Notes: generated by a model from the sequence alone, not told the origin. DNA of 64,000 nucleotides from Deinococcus humi (GCF_014201875.1 NZ_JACHFL010000008.1:1-64000); one strand, 5' to 3'; positions 35,571-44,428 are shown, counted from the first letter of the stretch. Translations and numbers: made by a program.

Positions 35571-35952
35571 GCTCAGGTCATCCCCTTCATCAGTCGCTGC
35601 TGAGCATTCTCAGGCGTTCGGCGATCTCGTCTTCCCGGCCCTTGACCGCTTTGTTGAGATCTCCCAGCACCAGGGCGACGCATGTCGAAGAGAGCGCGAA
35701 TTTCCGCGTGATCGGCCGGCACGCCGTGAATATAACGGCTGTGGGGCGCGTGCCGGAGAATTGGCAAAAACTGCTGGACCCTCTCGACCAAGAACTGATC
35801 GCCATTCCCGAGGAGCAGAAATGATCCGGTCAATGACGAGCCCCTGCATTTGGCGGGGACTTGTGCTTAAGAAGCCTTGCTCGCTGGGTGCAGCATCCAA
35901 TAGGGGGACATTTTTATCAGACCTTAATCAGGCAGGCGAGTAAACTGCCCAA
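35571..35952. other. Divergent control region before algF
   Basis: A minus-strand frame ending at 35590 with a plausible helical tail (DLNKAVKGREDEIAERLRM) may be a small or truncated phage protein, with no good start. A ccccg-type hairpin lies at 35840-35862. The algF promoter is at the right end. Confidence 0.35.
35941..35946 (+). promoter_or_regulatory. -10 element of algF-algI-algJ
   Basis: TAAACT lies 6 bases before the GTG of algF, the spacing of a leaderless transcript. No clear -35 hexamer 17 bases upstream. Confidence 0.45.
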
Positions 35953-36540
35953 GTGAAAAAAGTTCTGCTGTCAGCCCTCCTGCTGGGGTCCATCGCCTCC
36001 GCACAAGAAAACCTCTATGACCCCGCCCCACCCGCCAACAGCGCCTTCGTGCGGGTACTGAATGCGCCGACGGCCACCCTGGGCGGCAAAGCCGTCACCG
36101 CCGAGAAAGGCGCAGCCAGCCCCTACGTTGTGATTCCCCAGGGCGAGTTCGCGGCCAAGCTGGGCACGATTACCAGCAAGCTCAAGGTGGAGGCAGGCAA
36201 CTTCTATAGCGTCGTTGCCAACGGAAACAAGCTGGTGTTGCTGACTGATCAGGCCGCTGAGAACCGCGCCAAAGCCCTGCTCACGATCTACAACCTGAGC
36301 AAGACGGCCAGCGTGGACCTCAAGACCGCTGACGGCAAGACCGCGGTAGTGTCCAGCGTCAAATCCGGCGAGAGCGGCAGCCGCGCCGTCAACGGCATCA
36401 CCGTGGACCTCAGCGCCTTCGACGGCACCAAAGCCCTGGGCACCCTCAAGGGCGTGAAGCTCGAACGCGGCAACGCCTACGCCCTGGTGCTGACCGACGC
36501 AGGGCTGACGTTGACGCCCAGCACCACCAAAACCAAGTAA
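35953..36540 (+). CDS. algF: AlgF-like alginate O-acetylation adaptor
   Basis: 195 aa exported protein. Signal peptide MKKVLLSALLLGSIASA, then LYDPAPPANSAFVRVLNA, the AlgF opening, a conserved Tyr-containing turn, NRAKALLTIYNLSK and VDLKTADGKTAVV, which parallels the second AlgF domain. In Pseudomonas AlgF is periplasmic, binds AlgJ and AlgX and is needed for acetylation. First gene of a plus-strand trio with 14 bases before algI. The surrounding late phage genes are all on the other strand. GTG start, leaderless-type promoter. Confidence 0.8.
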   Translation: MKKVLLSALLLGSIASAQENLYDPAPPANSAFVRVLNAPTATLGGKAVTAEKGAASPYVVIPQGEFAAKLGTITSKLKVEAGNFYSVVANGNKLVLLTDQAAENRAKALLTIYNLSKTASVDLKTADGKTAVVSSVKSGESGSRAVNGITVDLSAFDGTKALGTLKGVKLERGNAYALVLTDAGLTLTPSTTKTK

Positions 36541-36554
36541 GGCGGGCCTGAGGC

Positions 36555-37976
36555 GTGGTCTTCAGCAGCAACGTCTTTCTGTTCCTCTTCCTTCCGCTTT
36601 TCCTGATCATCTATTACCTGCTGCCCTTCAAGTGGCGGTCCGCGTGGATCCTGCTGGGCAGCTATGCGCTGTACTCATGGTGGCGGGTGGACTTCCTGTG
36701 GCTGCTGATCGCCATCACTGTGGTGTCGTACTGGTTCGGTTTGGTCTTGGGGCGACAACCGGATGGTCAGAGGCGGCGCTGGACCCTGGTGACGGCCGTT
36801 GTGCTGAATCTCGCGGCGCTGGGCTACTTCAAGTACGCCAACTTCGGCATCGAGAGCTTCAACGCCATCACGCAGAGCTTGGGTTTCCAGCCGTTCGCTT
36901 TCACCCCGATCCTGCTGCCCATCGGTCTGAGCTTTTTCATCTTCCACGCGATCAGCTACATCGTGGACGTGTACCGCCGCGAGGAGCCACCCACTCATAA
37001 GCTGCTGGACTTCGCTGCCTTCATCGCGCTGTTCCCACACCTGATCGCCGGCCCAGTATTGAAATACAACCTGCTGGCCGATCAGTTCCGGACCCGCACC
37101 CACACCCTGGAGAAGTTCAGTTATGGAGCCACGCGCTTCATGACCGGCTTCGCCAAGAAGGTGCTAATCGCCGACACCATCGCGCCGCTGGTGACTGCTG
37201 CGTTCAATCAGCCGAATCCAACGATGGCCGACGCCTGGCTGGGCGCGTTGGCCTACACCCTGCAGCTGTATTTCGACTTCAGCGGTTACTCGGACATGGC
37301 CATTGGACTGGCCGCGATGATGGGCTTCAAGTTCCCCGAGAACTTCAACCATCCCTACATCTCCCGCAGCATCACCGAGTTCTGGCGCCGCTGGCACATG
37401 AGCCTGTCGAGCTGGCTGCGCGAGTACCTGTACATCAGCCTGGGTGGGAACCGGAAAGGCCGGGCCAGAACCTACCTGAACCTGTGGCTGACCATGGTGC
37501 TGGGCGGACTGTGGCACGGGGCCAACTGGACCTTCGTGCTGTGGGGCGTGTGGCACGGCAGCATCCTGGCCGTCGAGCGCCGTATGAAGGAGGCCAGCCT
37601 CTGGAAACCCTCTCCAGCGTGGCTGACCATCCCTGGCACCATGATCTTGGTGATGCTGGGCTGGGTGATGTTCCGTGCCGACAACGTGCCGGACGCCTTT
37701 CGGATGTATGGCGGCATGCTCGGCCTGAACGGTGTAGGCCTGAGCGACACCCTGGCGTGGCAGGTCAAGGGCAGCGTCCTGCTGACCATGCTGCTGGCCG
37801 CTGTGCTGGTCTATGTCGCTCCTTTGTGGGGCCAGCGCGTTGGGGATGTGGGCAGTCGGTTGCTGAAGCCCGCCCTGGCGGTGGGAGCCACGGTGACGTT
37901 GTTGCCGCTGTTCGTGTTGGCGGTCATGAAGCTGTCGGCTCAAAGCTACACTCCGTTCTTGTACTTCCAGTTCTGA
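36555..37976 (+). CDS. algI: AlgI-like membrane-bound O-acyltransferase (MBOAT)
   Basis: 473 aa with about 11 hydrophobic segments, near the family's usual 470-520 aa. It begins MVFSSNVFLFLFLPLFLIIY, as AlgI does, and has YFDFSGYSDMAIGLA, SLSSWLREYLYISLGGNRKG and GGLWHGANWTF with the invariant His321 (His322 in Pseudomonas AlgI). AlgI carries acetyl groups across the inner membrane to AlgJ/AlgX. Starts at GTG, 14 bases after algF, and ends 11 bases before algJ, so one operon. It is the only MBOAT in the window and must serve all three SGNH partners. Confidence 0.88.
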   Translation: MVFSSNVFLFLFLPLFLIIYYLLPFKWRSAWILLGSYALYSWWRVDFLWLLIAITVVSYWFGLVLGRQPDGQRRRWTLVTAVVLNLAALGYFKYANFGIESFNAITQSLGFQPFAFTPILLPIGLSFFIFHAISYIVDVYRREEPPTHKLLDFAAFIALFPHLIAGPVLKYNLLADQFRTRTHTLEKFSYGATRFMTGFAKKVLIADTIAPLVTAAFNQPNPTMADAWLGALAYTLQLYFDFSGYSDMAIGLAAMMGFKFPENFNHPYISRSITEFWRRWHMSLSSWLREYLYISLGGNRKGRARTYLNLWLTMVLGGLWHGANWTFVLWGVWHGSILAVERRMKEASLWKPSPAWLTIPGTMILVMLGWVMFRADNVPDAFRMYGGMLGLNGVGLSDTLAWQVKGSVLLTMLLAAVLVYVAPLWGQRVGDVGSRLLKPALAVGATVTLLPLFVLAVMKLSAQSYTPFLYFQF

Positions 37977-37987
37977 GGTGAATGGAT

Positions 37988-39097
37988 ATGACTGAATTTG
38001 CCCAGGACACGGTGAAACCCAATGCCGACAATCCAACCGCGCCGCGCATCCTTCACTGGCTGCCCGCTGCCTTCTTGCTGACCGTAGTGGCCGTCGGTGC
38101 CATTGCCACTCTGACCAGCCCTGGCTTCCGTGAAGCGCAGCCGGACAAGACGGTAATCAACGGCGAGTGGATGCTGTCGTGGGAGAAGAACCTCGATAGC
38201 AAGGTGCCATGGCGCACGCCCAGCGTGAACCTGTGGGGTGGCCTGAACTACCGCCTGTTCGGCGAGGCCCAGGACGGTGCACTGATCGGCCAGTACGGCT
38301 GGCTGTTTACGAACGAGGAGTTCCAGACGGCCAGCACCGATGCCGCCGAGTTCCAGAGCAAGATAGCCTACGTCAAACAGGTCCGAGACCAGCTGGCGAA
38401 GGACGGCGCGAAGCTGGTGGTGGCGTTGATCCCGGCCAAGGTGCGCATCTATCCGCAGGAGGTGGGGCGGGCAGGGGTGCCGGCCAGCCACGACACCTTA
38501 TATGCCGATTTCAGAGATCGGCTGGAAGATGCCGACATTGCTGCGCCAGATCTGGCTGCGGCGTTGAAGGCAGCCAGATCCCAGGGCAACGTGTTCCTTC
38601 GCACGGACACCCACTGGACGCCACTGGGCGCCGAGATCGCAGCCCGCGCTGTGGCGGAGACGGTGCAAGAATTGAACCTGGAGCTACCCCCCGCCGACTA
38701 CAGCCTGACGCACAAGCCTGATGTTGCGCGCGCCGGCGATCTCCTGCGCTACGTTCCCGTGCCGGAGGATGTGGGCCCTGAGCTGGATCGGGTGAGCGAA
38801 CCTGAGTACACCCGCACTGACGAGGGCGGGGGTGGCCTGCTGGGCGACGAGAGCATTGCGGTCACGCTCGTGGGCACGAGTTATAGCGCAGACAGCAAGG
38901 ACAACGTCTGGCACTTTGACGACGCTCTGGCTGCAGCGCTGGGCACCGAGGTGCTGAATGCTGCGCAGGAAGGTAAGGGGCCGATTGTGCCGATGCGCGA
39001 ATACCTGAAGAGCCAGGACCGCAAAGACAACCCCCCGCAGGTTGTCGTCTGGGAGATCCCGGAGCGTTTCCTGCGGGTTGTTTATGACGCTGAGTGA
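37988..39097 (+). CDS. algJ: AlgJ-like SGNH acetyltransferase
   Basis: 369 aa. A single N-terminal membrane anchor (WLPAAFLLTVVAVGAIATL) holds an extracytoplasmic domain: YGWLFTNEEFQ, ALIPAKVRIYP, RTDTHWTPLG (Asp207, His209), LVGTSYS (Ser298) and VVVWEIPERFL. All catalytic residues of the AlgJ/AlgX family are present. No C-terminal carbohydrate-binding module, as in AlgJ. ATG 37988 is preferred to an ATG six bases earlier because GAGGTG is then properly spaced. Last gene of the algFIJ operon, followed by a strong terminator. Its 3' DNA is repeated as a relic at 24588-24720. Confidence 0.85.
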   Translation: MTEFAQDTVKPNADNPTAPRILHWLPAAFLLTVVAVGAIATLTSPGFREAQPDKTVINGEWMLSWEKNLDSKVPWRTPSVNLWGGLNYRLFGEAQDGALIGQYGWLFTNEEFQTASTDAAEFQSKIAYVKQVRDQLAKDGAKLVVALIPAKVRIYPQEVGRAGVPASHDTLYADFRDRLEDADIAAPDLAAALKAARSQGNVFLRTDTHWTPLGAEIAARAVAETVQELNLELPPADYSLTHKPDVARAGDLLRYVPVPEDVGPELDRVSEPEYTRTDEGGGGLLGDESIAVTLVGTSYSADSKDNVWHFDDALAAALGTEVLNAAQEGKGPIVPMREYLKSQDRKDNPPQVVVWEIPERFLRVVYDAE

Positions 39098-39115
39098 ACT
39101 TTCGTCATTCAGGCG

Positions 39116-39142
39116 AAAGCCCCCGCAATCTGCGGGGGCTTT
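39116..39142. terminator. Bidirectional terminator between algJ and the epimerase
   Basis: Perfect 12-bp stem aaagcccccgca / tgcgggggcttt with a 3-nt loop and T runs on both sides; serves the convergent algJ and epimerase genes. Confidence 0.85.
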
Positions 39143-39160
39143 CTATGGCCGAGCGTTGGA

Positions 39161-40276
39161 TTATTTCGCCGGAATACTTACATCGCCCTGACCAAGATCA
39201 TGGCTAAAACGGTTGGCCCAGTCCAAGTATGTCTGTTTATTGGTGATGGAGTACATCGCAAGCAACTGATAAATATGGACTGTTTGGTACGGATACTGGA
39301 TCAGTTGGATGCGTGGTGCAACGATGCCATCCACTAGGTGGCCCAGATCGTACGCAGAGTAGCCGCCAAGCTCGAAATACGGCAGGGCACTCTCTAACGA
39401 ATATGCCCCGCACTGGAATAGCCTTGATGCTTCTAAGCCAGCCCTGGTTTTATCCACCTTACTCCAGTCGTACAGGCCCAGCAAAGCGAAGACACCACCG
39501 TTAAATACATGACTGGCCGATGATTTGGCGTCTTGTGGGTACTCCTCGAACCAGACATACCTCGCCAGTGAAGGGTCAATGTTCCCAAGGTTACTTACAG
39601 TGCCTCCCCGTTCGACAGGCACATGGAGGAAATCGAGTGCTTTCCGGCCGGCGACCAAGTATTTTTGGTCCTGCGTTAGGTTATATGCTCTAGCGAACAC
39701 ACTCAGAGCCTGCCCCTGGGACATGGCTGAAACCCAGTTCGCTGGGTATTCCCCCATATTGCGTGCGGCTTTGTAAGGGTAAGGCATGAGCAATGCCCCA
39801 CGTCCGTCCTGCCCCTTAATCAGAGCCTCGGCGTGCTTAAGGAATGTCGCCTTATCTTCTGGTTTCTGGTTTGCCAGAAAACGGCCATAATATTTAAAGG
39901 CGTTTTGTGCAATCGTATTGGGATTCCGATAGTACTTCCCTTGGTACTTTACGACTGGAATATCTTCGTCGTCCAGGCTGATGAGGTCCCAGCGCTGTAC
40001 GACCTCTTGGTTACCGTAGCCCAAGTAATCCCCGTTCCATGTATGTCCGCCGGGAGTAACGTAAGTGGCCCACTGACTAGGAGCTTTCTTAAACCGCTCC
40101 AACGCCTGCGCCACCGGTAACGCATACTTGTCTCCAGGTTTCCACTCTGGCCAGGCGTCAGCTGCAGACGGGACAGTAGCGCAGGTGAGGGGCGTAGCGG
40201 TCTGAGCCGTACCGGTGGACAGGGCCAGTAGGCCAGAGATGATCAGTGCAGGAAAGCCGAGTTTTTTAATTATCAT
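39161..40276 (-). CDS. D-glucuronyl C5-epimerase-like protein
   Basis: 371 aa. Signal peptide (LIISGLLALSTGTAQTA), so exported. The mature protein carries the C5-epimerase C-terminal domain pattern (PF06662 type): DYLGYGNQEVVQRWDLISLD (83-102), PVVKYQGKYYRNPNTIAQNA, AMSQGQALSVFARAY (184-198), WFEEYPQ (242-248), HVFNGGVFALLGLYDW (256-271), LPYFELGGYSAYDL (298-311). Eukaryotic members convert glucuronate to iduronate in heparan sulfate; bacterial members are rare. Start 40276 has GAGGAG 5 bases upstream. Own promoter with TATAAT. More A+T-rich than the tail genes. It may instead be a lyase-like relative of the same fold. Confidence 0.75.
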   Translation of the reverse strand: MIIKKLGFPALIISGLLALSTGTAQTATPLTCATVPSAADAWPEWKPGDKYALPVAQALERFKKAPSQWATYVTPGGHTWNGDYLGYGNQEVVQRWDLISLDDEDIPVVKYQGKYYRNPNTIAQNAFKYYGRFLANQKPEDKATFLKHAEALIKGQDGRGALLMPYPYKAARNMGEYPANWVSAMSQGQALSVFARAYNLTQDQKYLVAGRKALDFLHVPVERGGTVSNLGNIDPSLARYVWFEEYPQDAKSSASHVFNGGVFALLGLYDWSKVDKTRAGLEASRLFQCGAYSLESALPYFELGGYSAYDLGHLVDGIVAPRIQLIQYPYQTVHIYQLLAMYSITNKQTYLDWANRFSHDLGQGDVSIPAK

Positions 40277-40293
40277 AGAACTCCTCAAACTAG

Positions 40294-40299
40294 ATTATA
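40294..40299 (-). promoter_or_regulatory. -10 element of the epimerase gene
   Basis: Consensus TATAAT on the minus strand, 17 bases before the start codon, leaving room for a leader with GAGGAG. No clear -35. Confidence 0.6.
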
Positions 40300-40455
40300 A
40301 GGGGCGAGCGGTATTGGTCTCTCCTGCTAACGAGGAGTTCAGCTTGTACTATCCGGTGATAGACCACCATGTGAGAGGCAGATTTCGTCTTAGATCGGCC
40401 AAGTACACGCAGAGGTAGGCCGTCATCCTGTGGATTGTGCGTTTATAAAATTTTT

Positions 40456-41778
40456 CTAGTATTTATAGACAGCGATTTTCGCTGATCCCGAAGCTGTATC
40501 CGGAAAGCTTACGGTTATATTTTTCAGTTCGATAGAATTATCTAGCTCGATAGTAAACTCCTTAGCCGCCCTCCCTCTCTCTTTCGCCAGACGAACTTTT
40601 TGCATCTCTTTCCCGTCGCTGAGTACTATATCCATCGCCCTAGATTCGTAATTTCCAAGCGAAATCTTTATAAAATAGGATGAGCCGCGAAGCGACGGTG
40701 ATGTGAAATCGATTGTGGAGCTACCACCTAGTTTTGGGATGCTGTGTTCCTCAAGAAGGACTGGATTTTCAGCTAAGAGGGGAAGAATTTGCCTTAAAGT
40801 AATTGGGCTGAACGAATTTGTAGAAATGTAGTCAATATATTGAGTAGGTATTTCCCAAATAATCAGTTTGGGCTCGATATCCTTGGGGTTATGGAAAGTA
40901 TAATAGTCCAATATAGAGCTCATGGCTTCACCGCCATTGATTGCTATATTGGTTACAGATGCTCCAAGTGAGAGTTCGAGATATTGAGCGAGCCCCATTT
41001 TATAGCTATCTGCCGAGTAGCTACTCCCTGCAAGTAGCACAGGAAAATTATCATCCTCAAGCAAGCTTCCACCCGAAGTAATTTCAGTAGCCACTGTTGG
41101 GTAAGTTTCTATTAGTGGCTTCCAGTCAGTTTTGGGGCAATCCAATTTCACTCTCACATCCCAACCGAAACCATCACGACTCACGCTAGGCAGAGGTAGG
41201 AGCTTGAATGTCTTTGTTGATATTAGTTTGGTTAGCTCGGGCTTTTGCTCTTTTAGAATTTTCCCAACTGCATTTGCCGCTACTTTAGCCCCTTCTGGGC
41301 GCCAGTGACCATCTTGAAGGAAAAACAATCGGACGCCTGGATTCAAAGCCAACTCAGCATTGGCGGCTTCCATAAAGTTCACAGTTGTAACGCCATAGTT
41401 TTTCAAATCATCTACAGTAGCTTGATAGGCATTGAGCGTTTGGGCTTTAAAGTCGCCAGCATTAGCCTTGGAAAATATATTCCCATTGACTTCACCAGGA
41501 TCTAAGGTGCCCGCTAGGGTAAATCCCGATCGTGGCACCGGAATGACCACTACTTCTGTACCCCTGGCCTTCAACATTTGAATAAGACGCTTAAAATATT
41601 CACTTGACGCCTTGGGCACAGTGTGCTTCCCCGTCTCAATTTGAACGGCACTCAGAATCTGACCATTGCTCCCAAAGTAGTACTGATTACGATCTGTAAA
41701 AGGTGCACACTCGGGACGCGCGGCACTGGCCATTGCACTCGTGGCAACGGCGAGTACCGTTAAATATTTGGTATACAT
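40456..41778 (-). CDS. algX: AlgX-like polysaccharide O-acetyltransferase
   Basis: 440 aa. Signal peptide (TVLAVATSAMASAA). SGNH-like domain with FLQDGHWRPEG (Asp146, His148), LLAGSSYSAD (Ser243) and LIIWEIPTQY, then a beta-rich C-terminal part (about 320-440, IELKNITVSFPDTASG) at the position of the AlgX carbohydrate-binding module. The early Cys and second Cys (DCPKTDW) could form a disulfide as in AlgX. Visibly A+T-rich, and divergent from the other two SGNH proteins. A -10 TATAAT ends 7 bases before ATG 41778, so it is probably leaderless and expressed independently of the phage late operon. Confidence 0.8.
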   Translation of the reverse strand: MYTKYLTVLAVATSAMASAARPECAPFTDRNQYYFGSNGQILSAVQIETGKHTVPKASSEYFKRLIQMLKARGTEVVVIPVPRSGFTLAGTLDPGEVNGNIFSKANAGDFKAQTLNAYQATVDDLKNYGVTTVNFMEAANAELALNPGVRLFFLQDGHWRPEGAKVAANAVGKILKEQKPELTKLISTKTFKLLPLPSVSRDGFGWDVRVKLDCPKTDWKPLIETYPTVATEITSGGSLLEDDNFPVLLAGSSYSADSYKMGLAQYLELSLGASVTNIAINGGEAMSSILDYYTFHNPKDIEPKLIIWEIPTQYIDYISTNSFSPITLRQILPLLAENPVLLEEHSIPKLGGSSTIDFTSPSLRGSSYFIKISLGNYESRAMDIVLSDGKEMQKVRLAKERGRAAKEFTIELDNSIELKNITVSFPDTASGSAKIAVYKY

Positions 41779-41785
41779 CACGCAG

Positions 41786-41791
41786 ATTATA
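41786..41791 (-). promoter_or_regulatory. -10 element of the AlgX-like gene
   Basis: Consensus TATAAT on the minus strand, 7 bases upstream of the ATG, the spacing for a leaderless message. Confidence 0.6.
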
Positions 41792-41905
41792 TCTGGACCG
41801 GACCTTCACATTTGGACGATAGCGCGAATAGGGGCTGGCCCAAGCGGCAAAGCCGGTCTGGTTGTCCATCGCCATCCAAGCTGGCCGATTCTGTGTGGGG
41901 TCAGG

Positions 41906-44428
41906 TCACAGCAATCCATGCCAGCGCATGATGCCCACGGCGTAACGCCGAGTCAGGAAGCCCGTCGCATACCACTCGCGGAGTTGCTGCGCTAGCCGTG
42001 CGTCAAACTGTGCAGGCCAGGACAGGTCTGGGGCAAAGGGCGGGACTTTGTGGTCTACCGCCGTTAGCCCTTTATTCCAGCCCTGCTCTAGCGTGGGCAA
42101 ATAGAAGGAGCGCATAAAACGCGGTGTGGACCAATAGATGCTCATGATTGTGCGGGACATACCCGCCACTTCATCTCGAGTGAACACGCTGCCCGCCGTC
42201 TCCACGCACTCTTTAATGCCGCGCAATGTTCCCGAGACATGCCCGAAATCCTCTCCATATCCGATCAGGTTGGCGCTATTGCTCGTATACCCCGTCCATC
42301 CGCTCGTATACGGGTTGACCACTGGTGTGGTGGTGGTCCAGGCGAGATTCTGCCAGGTGCCTCGGCGCGTGTAGTGCCAAACGTGCACCCCGTCCATCAC
42401 GTATAAATCCCGCTTGATCCGCCGCATGATGCCCAGCGCCTTGGTCATGAACCCAGTGGCCTCTGGCGTGGGACTAATGCCAAACCCCCGCGTTAGGCGG
42501 TAGGCCACGAACAGCGCGGCTGCCACGGTGGCGTCCATGTTGATCGGGCACTCGATCCCGCCCGGAATGTAGCTGTAGCCGTCGCGCATTCCACCTGTCG
42601 CCGCCGTGTTGAAGCGCATGAAGTAGCGCCCCTCACCTGCGAGCAGGCTGTTGTCGGTGTTGGTCGCATGCGTGCTGTCAGCGTATAGGTCATCCAGCGC
42701 GTGCAGAGATTCGAGGGCCAGGGTCTTGTAACTGGCGGCTTTGGCCGTCAGATCGGTGGGCGTGAACTGGCTCTGTTCCACCGCTTCCACCCACAGGAGG
42801 ATCGGGTAGATCAGCAGCGCCTGGTGCAACGGATAATGGACCAGTACGCCGGGATGCGGGGGGCTGGCCAGCACGCGGGCGCTGTACATGTTGCCGTCCA
42901 CCGAGGGTTGAAACGAGTCCGTTCCCCAGAGGGGCCGCGTGACCCCCATGAAGTCGGGGGTGACCGGGGAACGCCGATCATCGCGCAGCGCCAGCGCGGC
43001 ATCAATCAGCGGAATGCTCCGGCGCAGCATGTCGAAATCGGTTGTGACCTTGAAGGCGTACACGTCGGACTGCACGTTCACCACGCCGAGGTCAAATACC
43101 CATTCATAGAGCCGCTGTGAGGCCGTGGGCAGCACATAGGGCTGCGTGGCGTACAGTTCGCGCCGCACGTCCTCTTCCCCGTAGCCCGCCCGCTGGCCCC
43201 GTGACACGGGATTGATCACCGAGGGATCGGCGGGAACAGACGCGGCAGGGAAGATCAGAACGCCGCCGACTTCGCTCTGTCCAGCAGCCTTCGTGAAGTT
43301 CAGGTTGAGCTGTATGCCAAAGGCCACGGCGTCTGCAGGCCAGGTGGCCTTGCTGGTGATCTCATAGATGCCGTAACCATCGCTGGTGGTCCCGACTTTG
43401 GGGGTGGTCGAGGACAGGCTGGCGATGGTTGCGCCTTCAGCGGAGCTGAGCAGCTCCTGACCTGCGCTGTTGATGACCGTGATGTAGATGTTATTCGAGT
43501 GCCCCGCCAGAAACTTGGCATACACCCAAACCTTCACCGGGCCTCGGTTGGCCGGAAGGGAGATGGGGTCGCGTAGGGTGTTCAGGGCGAGCCAGCCCCC
43601 GGGGGTGTTCAGGATGCTCTTGCCGCCCAGGGGGCCGGGGGTCCCTTGCACGGGCGGAGTCCAGTTTGCTCCTACATTGAATTTCAGGCCCGCCCCAAAT
43701 AGGCCGAGATTCCCGCCGTCAGGGAGCATGTTCTCAGTGGCGAGTCTGCCAGCATAGGCAGGCGTGACTAGGGTGGTGACTGCCGTGCCCCAGTTGCTCG
43801 CGCCGCTGTTCTTGATGTAGATGTTGCCTGTGGCGGTATCGAAGCCCGTCTGTCCCACGGTGGCCGCCGCGAACTTGGCGTCCAGCAGTGTTTTGCTCGT
43901 GGCACTGACGCCTGTGGCCGAGAGAATCGCCAGAGCGTTGTAGGCGGCCTGCACATCAGCCTGAGCCTGCTCAAGATCGTCCAGCCCTAACTGAATCGCC
44001 GTCAACGTCTGCCCGTAGGTGTCATTCTGGTTGGCCAGCTCTTCCGCCACCGCAGCGAGGCTCAGCAGCTGCTCTGGTGTGGCCGCTACCGCCCGGCCCT
44101 GTGACAGCAACGTATTGATGTCCACGATGCCAGTAGAGGTTTCTATCGGAACGAAGGATAGCGAGGAAATTGGAGTCGAGCCCCGGTAAACGGTCAGGCG
44201 GTGCTCTGGCGGAATGAACCCCTCACCGGGCGCCGTCCCTGCTGCGCTGTAGGCCGTCCCGTCTGCCGCCTTCAGCTCCCCAGCGAGATTGATGATCCCG
44301 TCTGCGAAGCCGTTCCCCTGCCCCAGCCCGGCGGCTCCAGCAGCGCCGTATGGCGCCGTACTCTCAATGTGGACCCGGAGTGCCCCGGTGTAGCCAGCAC
44401 GGTCATGCCGAAATTGATAGATGCTCAC
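41906..44428 (-). CDS. Phage tail fibre/tip protein with a helical enzymatic-looking C-terminal half
   Basis: 840 aa from GTG 44428, chosen because AGGAGGGG lies just upstream and it overlaps the previous stop (GTGA). Residues 1-100 are structural, 130-200 coiled-coil rich (ANQNDTYGQTLTAIQLGLDD), 240-420 beta-rich. Residues about 450-840 are helical and rich in Trp, Tyr and His: GTDSFQPSVDGNMYSARVL, EGRYFMRFN, GYSYIPGGIECPINMDATVAAA, YGEDFGHVSGTLRGIKECVE. This looks like an alpha/alpha-toroid as in polysaccharide lyases or glycosidases. Enzyme activity is an inference. The last virion gene before the glycan-modification cluster. Confidence 0.65.
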   Translation of the reverse strand: MSIYQFRHDRAGYTGALRVHIESTAPYGAAGAAGLGQGNGFADGIINLAGELKAADGTAYSAAGTAPGEGFIPPEHRLTVYRGSTPISSLSFVPIETSTGIVDINTLLSQGRAVAATPEQLLSLAAVAEELANQNDTYGQTLTAIQLGLDDLEQAQADVQAAYNALAILSATGVSATSKTLLDAKFAAATVGQTGFDTATGNIYIKNSGASNWGTAVTTLVTPAYAGRLATENMLPDGGNLGLFGAGLKFNVGANWTPPVQGTPGPLGGKSILNTPGGWLALNTLRDPISLPANRGPVKVWVYAKFLAGHSNNIYITVINSAGQELLSSAEGATIASLSSTTPKVGTTSDGYGIYEITSKATWPADAVAFGIQLNLNFTKAAGQSEVGGVLIFPAASVPADPSVINPVSRGQRAGYGEEDVRRELYATQPYVLPTASQRLYEWVFDLGVVNVQSDVYAFKVTTDFDMLRRSIPLIDAALALRDDRRSPVTPDFMGVTRPLWGTDSFQPSVDGNMYSARVLASPPHPGVLVHYPLHQALLIYPILLWVEAVEQSQFTPTDLTAKAASYKTLALESLHALDDLYADSTHATNTDNSLLAGEGRYFMRFNTAATGGMRDGYSYIPGGIECPINMDATVAAALFVAYRLTRGFGISPTPEATGFMTKALGIMRRIKRDLYVMDGVHVWHYTRRGTWQNLAWTTTTPVVNPYTSGWTGYTSNSANLIGYGEDFGHVSGTLRGIKECVETAGSVFTRDEVAGMSRTIMSIYWSTPRFMRSFYLPTLEQGWNKGLTAVDHKVPPFAPDLSWPAQFDARLAQQLREWYATGFLTRRYAVGIMRWHGLL

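Noticed and set aside
34785..41778. AlgX/AlgJ/epimerase proteins as virion tail enzymes
   Set aside because: All have export signals or membrane anchors and own promoters, which virion proteins made in the cytoplasm would not need.
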